Positions 6,881-9,932 of a stretch of 9,932 bases of DNA are shown here, piece after piece. Location: positions 1 through 9,932 of the forward strand of contig JAOPZD010000429.1 of assembly GCA_025964295.1 (NCBI GenBank), read 5' to 3'. The notes beneath the pieces were generated by a model. That model was not told the origin of the DNA. It worked only from the letters and a program-made list of their open reading frames with translations, and did not search any database. The position numbers and the translations under genes are program-made. Within the stretch, counting starts at the first letter, position 1. Every line of letters starts with the position of its first letter. Origin of the DNA: Conexibacter sp. (lineage in GTDB: Bacteria > Actinomycetota > Thermoleophilia > Solirubrobacterales > Solirubrobacteraceae).

Positions 6881-8163
6881 GCGTCTCGATCACCGACGCC
6901 AAGTCGGCCGAGCTGTACGCCCGCGCCCTGCAGCGGCTGCCGGGCGGCGTGAACTCCCCGGTCCGCGCGATGCAGGCCATCGGGCGCGACCCGATCTTCA
7001 TCGACCGCGCCGAGGGCGCCGAGATCGTCGACGTCGACGGCAACCGCTACGTCGACTACGTCTGCTCGTGGGGCCCGCTCATCCACGGCCACGCGCACCC
7101 GGAGATCGTCGCGGCGGTCGTCGCCGCCGCGCACCGCGGCACGAGCTACGGCGCGCCCACCGCGGGCGAGGTCGAGCTGGCCGAGGAGGTCGCCCGGCGC
7201 TTTCCGTCGGTCGAGATGCTGCGCATGACGTCCTCGGGCACCGAGGCGTCGATGAGCGCGATCCGGCTGGCGCGCGCGGTCACCGGTCGCACCAAGCTGC
7301 TGAAGTTCGCCGGCGCCTACCACGGCCACGTCGACGGGCTGCTGGCTGAGGCCGGCAGCGGGCTGGCGACGGCGGGGATCCCGGCCTCGCCCGGCGTGCC
7401 GGAGTCCGCGACGCACGAGACCGTGATCGTGGCCTGGAACGACGGCGAGGCCGTCGCCAAGGCCTTCGCCGAGCACGAGTTCGCCGCGGTGCTGGCGGAG
7501 CCCTATCCGGCCAACATGGGCCTCGTCCCGCCGATCGAGGGCTTCCTGGAGCTGCTGCGCAACAAGGCCGACGACAACGGCGCGCTGCTGGTCTTCGACG
7601 AGGTCATCACCGGCTTTCGCGTCGCGCCCGGCGGCGCCCAGGAGCGCGAGGGCGTCATGCCCGACCTGACCGTCATGGGCAAGGTCATCGGCGGCGGGCT
7701 GCCCGCCGCGGCCTACGGCGGCTCGCGCACGCTGATGGAGCGCATCGCGCCCGCCGGCGACGTCTACCAGGCGGGCACGCTGAGCGGGAACCCGCTGGCG
7801 GTCGCCGCGGGCCTGACGACCCTGCGCCTGCTCGACGACGCGGCCTACATGCGCCTGGCCTCGACGACCGAGGCGCTGGCCGGCGGCCTGCGCGACGCGG
7901 CGTCCTCCGCCGGCGTCCCGGTCTCGGTCAACTGCGTGCCGGGCCTGCTGACCGTCTTCTTCTCCGAGACCCCGCCGCGCGACTACGCCGCCGCGCGCAA
8001 CTGCGACCACGAGGCCTACGCGGCCTGGTGCCGCGCGCTGCTGGCCCGCGGCGTCTACCCACCGCCGTCGCAGTACGAGGCGTGGTTCCCGTCGCTGGCC
8101 CACACCTCCGAGCACCTGGACCGCACGCTGGACGCCGCCGCGGCGGCTTTTACCGAGGTGTGA
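6877..8163 (+). CDS. hemL: Glutamate-1-semialdehyde 2,1-aminomutase
   Basis: HemL is a cytoplasmic PLP enzyme that converts glutamate-1-semialdehyde to 5-aminolevulinate, the last step of the C5 pathway and the source of HemB substrate. The protein has 428 aa, the usual length. The N terminus has LPGGVNSPVRA. The PLP phosphate-binding region TSSGTEA, the YHGH motif after strand 3, D241 in FDEVITGFR (pyridine-nitrogen contact) and the Schiff-base lysine K269 in MGKVIGGGLP are all present. TLSGNPLA and the late YPPPSQYEAWFPSLAHT segment complete the aminomutase pattern and separate it from acetylornithine-type aminotransferases. The GTG at 6877 forms a GTGA overlap with the upstream stop. An in-frame GTG at 6847 would add ten Gly/Arg-rich residues and is unlikely. 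The partner hemA (glutamyl-tRNA reductase) is not in the window. Its stop overlaps the next ATG by one base. Confidence 0.98.
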   Translation: MSVSITDAKSAELYARALQRLPGGVNSPVRAMQAIGRDPIFIDRAEGAEIVDVDGNRYVDYVCSWGPLIHGHAHPEIVAAVVAAAHRGTSYGAPTAGEVELAEEVARRFPSVEMLRMTSSGTEASMSAIRLARAVTGRTKLLKFAGAYHGHVDGLLAEAGSGLATAGIPASPGVPESATHETVIVAWNDGEAVAKAFAEHEFAAVLAEPYPANMGLVPPIEGFLELLRNKADDNGALLVFDEVITGFRVAPGGAQEREGVMPDLTVMGKVIGGGLPAAAYGGSRTLMERIAPAGDVYQAGTLSGNPLAVAAGLTTLRLLDDAAYMRLASTTEALAGGLRDAASSAGVPVSVNCVPGLLTVFFSETPPRDYAAARNCDHEAYAAWCRALLARGVYPPPSQYEAWFPSLAHTSEHLDRTLDAAAAAFTEV

Positions 8164-8693
8164 TGTCGACCCTTTCTCGCCTCTCCGACCTCGTCCGCGC
8201 CGACGGCGGCCTGCTGGCCTCCGCGCTGCGTCCGGCGCTCGACGCGCCCACGCCCCACGGCGACGCGGTCGCCCAGGGCCCGCGCGCCGCGGGCCACGCC
8301 GCGGACCTGCCGCTGGTCGTCGAGGCCGTCCGCGAGGGCTACCTCCTGCACTACGGCACGCCGCGGCTGATGTCGCGTGACGACGACGACCTCGCGCTGC
8401 TCGCCGGCGACCGCCTCTACGCCCTCGGCCTCGAGCGCCTCGCGGCCGCCGGCGACCTCGCCGCGGTCGCGGCCCTCGCCGACCTCATCGCCCTCTCCGC
8501 GCAGGCCCAGGCGGCCGCCGACGAGCCGCTGGCCGACGCGGTCTGGGCGGCCGGTTGCGCCGAGCTCGGCTGGGGTCCGAGCGCTGACCTCGAAGCGGCC
8601 AAAGATGCGGCACGTGCAGGGCAAACGGGCGCCGCGGAGCGCCTCGGAGCAGCCGCGCGCCACGTCGCCGGAGACCTGGCGCCCGCACGCTGA
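8163..8693 (+). CDS. Unrecognised Ala-rich helical protein coupled to hemL
   Basis: This 176-aa cytoplasmic protein has no signal peptide or membrane helix and looks all-helical from its Ala/Leu pattern. I do not recognise its family. The ATG sits in a TGATG junction with hemL (1-base overlap), so it is almost certainly translated with the heme genes. The segment from HYGTPRL (63-69) through four Asp (73-76) to LLAGDRLYALGLERL (79-93) faintly recalls the helix of polyprenyl synthases that reads G-x-P-x-x-H, then LAGD and a hydrophobic helix. The two DDxxD catalytic motifs are not in place, and the protein is about half the size. A reduced prenyl-synthase-like fold is therefore a guess, as is any part in heme metabolism, such as heme prenylation, chaperoning or binding. 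The codon use and GC bias of its third positions match its neighbours, supporting a real gene. Confidence 0.75.
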   Translation: MSTLSRLSDLVRADGGLLASALRPALDAPTPHGDAVAQGPRAAGHAADLPLVVEAVREGYLLHYGTPRLMSRDDDDLALLAGDRLYALGLERLAAAGDLAAVAALADLIALSAQAQAAADEPLADAVWAAGCAELGWGPSADLEAAKDAARAGQTGAAERLGAAARHVAGDLAPAR

Positions 8694-8708
8694 CCGGACA
8701 GCGGTCGG
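8690..8708 (+). terminator. Hairpin at the 3' end of the heme operon
   Basis: Seven bases, CTGACCG (8690-8696), pair with CGGTCGG (8702-8708) around the loop GACAG, with one G-T wobble. The TGA stop of the preceding gene lies inside the left arm. No T tract follows, as in the U-less hairpins proposed to terminate transcription in high-GC actinobacteria. It could end the hemB-hemL transcript before the Rieske promoter. The function is inferred. Confidence 0.4.
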
Positions 8709-8805
8709 AGGCGGCGCGGCCCGTACGATGACCGAGCGATAGATTTCCGGGCCCGGATGCCATCCACCAGGATCGCGCGTCCCCCGGACAGGACTCACAC
8801 CCACC
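8694..8805 (+). promoter_or_regulatory. Promoter and leader region of the Rieske-cytochrome b genes
   Basis: This is the longest gap in the window (112 bases). TACGAT (8724-8729) is a good TANNNT -10 candidate and would place the start near 8736, leaving a leader of about 70 bases. TAGATT (8740-8745) is a second, lower-GC candidate. No firm -35 box is seen. The leader then holds a perfect 10-base palindrome CCGGGCCCGG (8747-8756) and an odd-centred palindrome GGATGCCATCC (8755-8765) that shares two bases with it. Either could be an operator or RNA structure. Ribosome binding is weak: AGGA at 8790-8793 lies about 12 bases before the GTG. The whole region is less uniformly GC than the coding DNA. 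Confidence 0.45.
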
Positions 8806-9492
8806 GTGCCCAAGAAGCAACCCCAAAGCAAGTACACCGCCGACCGGGGCATCCCCGGCGCGTTCGAAGGCGAGACGGTCACGCGCCGGCGCTTCATGGT
8901 CGGGACAGCCCACGCCACGGGCGCCATCGCCACCTCGGCGATCCTGCTGCCCGCGCTCGGGTTCGCCCTCGGCCCGCTCTTCGAAGAGCACAAGATGCGC
9001 TGGCAGGCCGTCGGCTCCCCCGACGAGTTCCCGGACAACAACTACGTCCCGAAGGTCATCGCGCTCGTCGACGGCATCGGCGAGGCCGGCAAGACCACCG
9101 TCTACATCCGCAAGCGCAACCCGCAGATCGACACCGACGTCCTGCCCAAGGGCTTCGAGTCCGAGCAGTTCGTCGCGATCTCCACGCGCTGCATGCACCT
9201 CGGCTGCCCCGTCCGCTACACCGAGGCCGCGCAGCGCTTCATCTGCCCGTGCCACGGCGGCGTCTACGACTTCCAGGGCAAGGTCGACGGCGGCCCGCCG
9301 GTCCGGCCCCTGGACCGCTTCTACAACCGCGTCCGCAACGGCCAGCTCGAGATCGGCCCGCGCTTCTCGGTCAACCGCGAGCTCAAGCGCTTCTCGCCGC
9401 GCAACCCGGGCGAGCCGCTCGACGGCATCGGTGGGATCCTGTACCCGTCGCGCCCGACGATCCGGAAGCTCGACAAGCTCCCCCAGGACTAA
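8806..9492 (+). CDS. qcrA: Rieske iron-sulfur subunit of a quinol-cytochrome c oxidoreductase (bc complex)
   Basis: This 228-aa protein passes electrons from quinol to cytochrome c within the bc complex, on the outer face of the membrane. A twin-arginine-type motif TRRRFM (26-31) precedes one hydrophobic segment (about 34-57), which fits a Tat-inserted, uncleaved N-terminal anchor. The [2Fe-2S] ligands are C129 and H131 in CMHLGC and C147 and H150 in CPCHGG, with C134 and C149 for the disulfide. Y154 matches the conserved cluster-loop Tyr. Two consensus positions differ: Met for Thr in the first box and Gly for Ser in the second. A Pro-rich GGPPVRPL loop follows. The length suits a single-anchor Rieske and not the roughly 350-400 aa three-helix QcrA of Mycobacterium or Streptomyces. 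The GTG start follows a weak ribosome site; no upstream in-frame alternative fits better. Cytochrome b follows after 6 bases. Confidence 0.93.
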   Translation: MPKKQPQSKYTADRGIPGAFEGETVTRRRFMVGTAHATGAIATSAILLPALGFALGPLFEEHKMRWQAVGSPDEFPDNNYVPKVIALVDGIGEAGKTTVYIRKRNPQIDTDVLPKGFESEQFVAISTRCMHLGCPVRYTEAAQRFICPCHGGVYDFQGKVDGGPPVRPLDRFYNRVRNGQLEIGPRFSVNRELKRFSPRNPGEPLDGIGGILYPSRPTIRKLDKLPQD

Positions 9493-9498
9493 GCACCG

Positions 9499-9932
9499 AT
9501 GCCCAAGCTCAAGTTCCCCGCCCCGCCCGTCCCGCCGAAGCTCAAGCCGGCGCCCCGGCGCCCCGGCACCCCCAAGCAGGGGCCGCTGGACAAGGCCGCC
9601 GAGGCCGGCATGTACACCGTCGACTGGATCGACGAGCGCACGTCGCTGTCGGGCGGTCTGCGGTGGATGCTCTTCCGCAAGGTGCCCAAGGGCACCAACT
9701 GGTTCTACACCCTGGGCTCGGCGACGATGTTCGCCTTCCTGTCGCAGGCGATCACCGGCGTCTTCCTGGCCATGTACTACCGGCCCGACGCGGCCGGCGG
9801 AGCCTACGAGTCGGTCCGCCACATCAACGACGACGTCTTCCTCGGCGAGTTCGTGCACGGCATGCACAAGTGGGGCTCGTCGGTGATGGTCATCCTGATC
9901 TTCCTGCACATGGCCAGGACGTTCTTCTTCGG
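9499..9932 (+). CDS. qcrB: Cytochrome b subunit of the bc complex, N-terminal part only
   Basis: This is the start of the quinol-oxidising, diheme membrane subunit, open to the window edge after 144 codons. A Pro/Lys-rich cytoplasmic tail of about 37 residues precedes VDWIDERTSL, the usual beginning of cytochrome b. TM helix A runs through NWFYTLGSATMFAFLSQAITG and on into VFLAMYY. Helix B contains H123 (GMHKWG) and H137 (FLHMAR), exactly 14 residues apart, the first pair of ligands for the low- and high-potential hemes. The ligands on helix D lie beyond the window. The ATG at 9499 follows the Rieske stop by 6 bases, so the pair is certainly co-transcribed. Whether the gene is a full-length cytochrome b or a split b6/subunit IV type cannot be told here. 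Confidence 0.95.
   Translation, partial: MPKLKFPAPPVPPKLKPAPRRPGTPKQGPLDKAAEAGMYTVDWIDERTSLSGGLRWMLFRKVPKGTNWFYTLGSATMFAFLSQAITGVFLAMYYRPDAAGGAYESVRHINDDVFLGEFVHGMHKWGSSVMVILIFLHMARTFFF

Noticed and set aside
8728..8742. Four-residue upstream ORF (ATG ACC GAG CGA TAG) in the Rieske leader
   Set aside because: No ribosome site is seen. Its ATG overlaps the proposed -10 element and would lie upstream of the transcription start.

Overview
The window reads as chromosomal DNA of a very GC-rich actinobacterium. GC-saturated third codon positions, many GTG starts, 4-base stop/start overlaps and TANNNT hexamers just ahead of starts all fit. The closest match I can suggest is the Thermoleophilia/Solirubrobacterales type; this is inferred from style and gene content, not from a marker search. 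Nine genes plus short gaps fill the window. No gap exceeds about 115 bases, and I saw no tRNA, rRNA, CRISPR array, insertion sequence or prophage gene.

Left edge (1-738, minus strand): a YmdB-family metallophosphoesterase, cut off at its C terminus. It diverges, across only 26 bases, from a plus-strand set of three genes (765-4170): an AI-2E-family permease with a C-terminal four-cysteine zinc ribbon, an ABC ATPase, and an ABC-2 type permease with a large extracytoplasmic domain. The three genes are joined by 4-base stop/start overlaps and probably form one operon.

Middle (4208-4792): a RimJ/RimL-like GNAT acetyltransferase, apparently with its own promoter and a leaderless GTG start.

Heme section (4827-8693): hemB (porphobilinogen synthase), a fused two-lobed siroheme-decarboxylase-like (AhbA/AhbB, NirD/L) protein of Lrp/AsnC architecture, hemL (glutamate-1-semialdehyde aminotransferase), and an unrecognised Ala-rich 176-aa protein. 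They overlap by 4, 4 and 1 bases, so the set looks translationally coupled. HemL makes 5-aminolevulinate and HemB condenses two of them into porphobilinogen. The protein between them belongs to a family that acts much later in an alternative heme route, or that may have become a regulator. This is the most interesting point of the window.

Right edge (8806-9932): after a hairpin at the end of the heme operon and a 112-base gap with promoter-like and dyad elements come a Rieske iron-sulfur protein and the start of cytochrome b. These are the quinol-oxidising core of a bc-type complex. The order Rieske then cytochrome b, and the short single-anchor Rieske protein, differ from the qcrC-qcrA-qcrB layout of Streptomyces and Mycobacterium. 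Placing heme synthesis directly before a heme-requiring respiratory complex makes functional sense.
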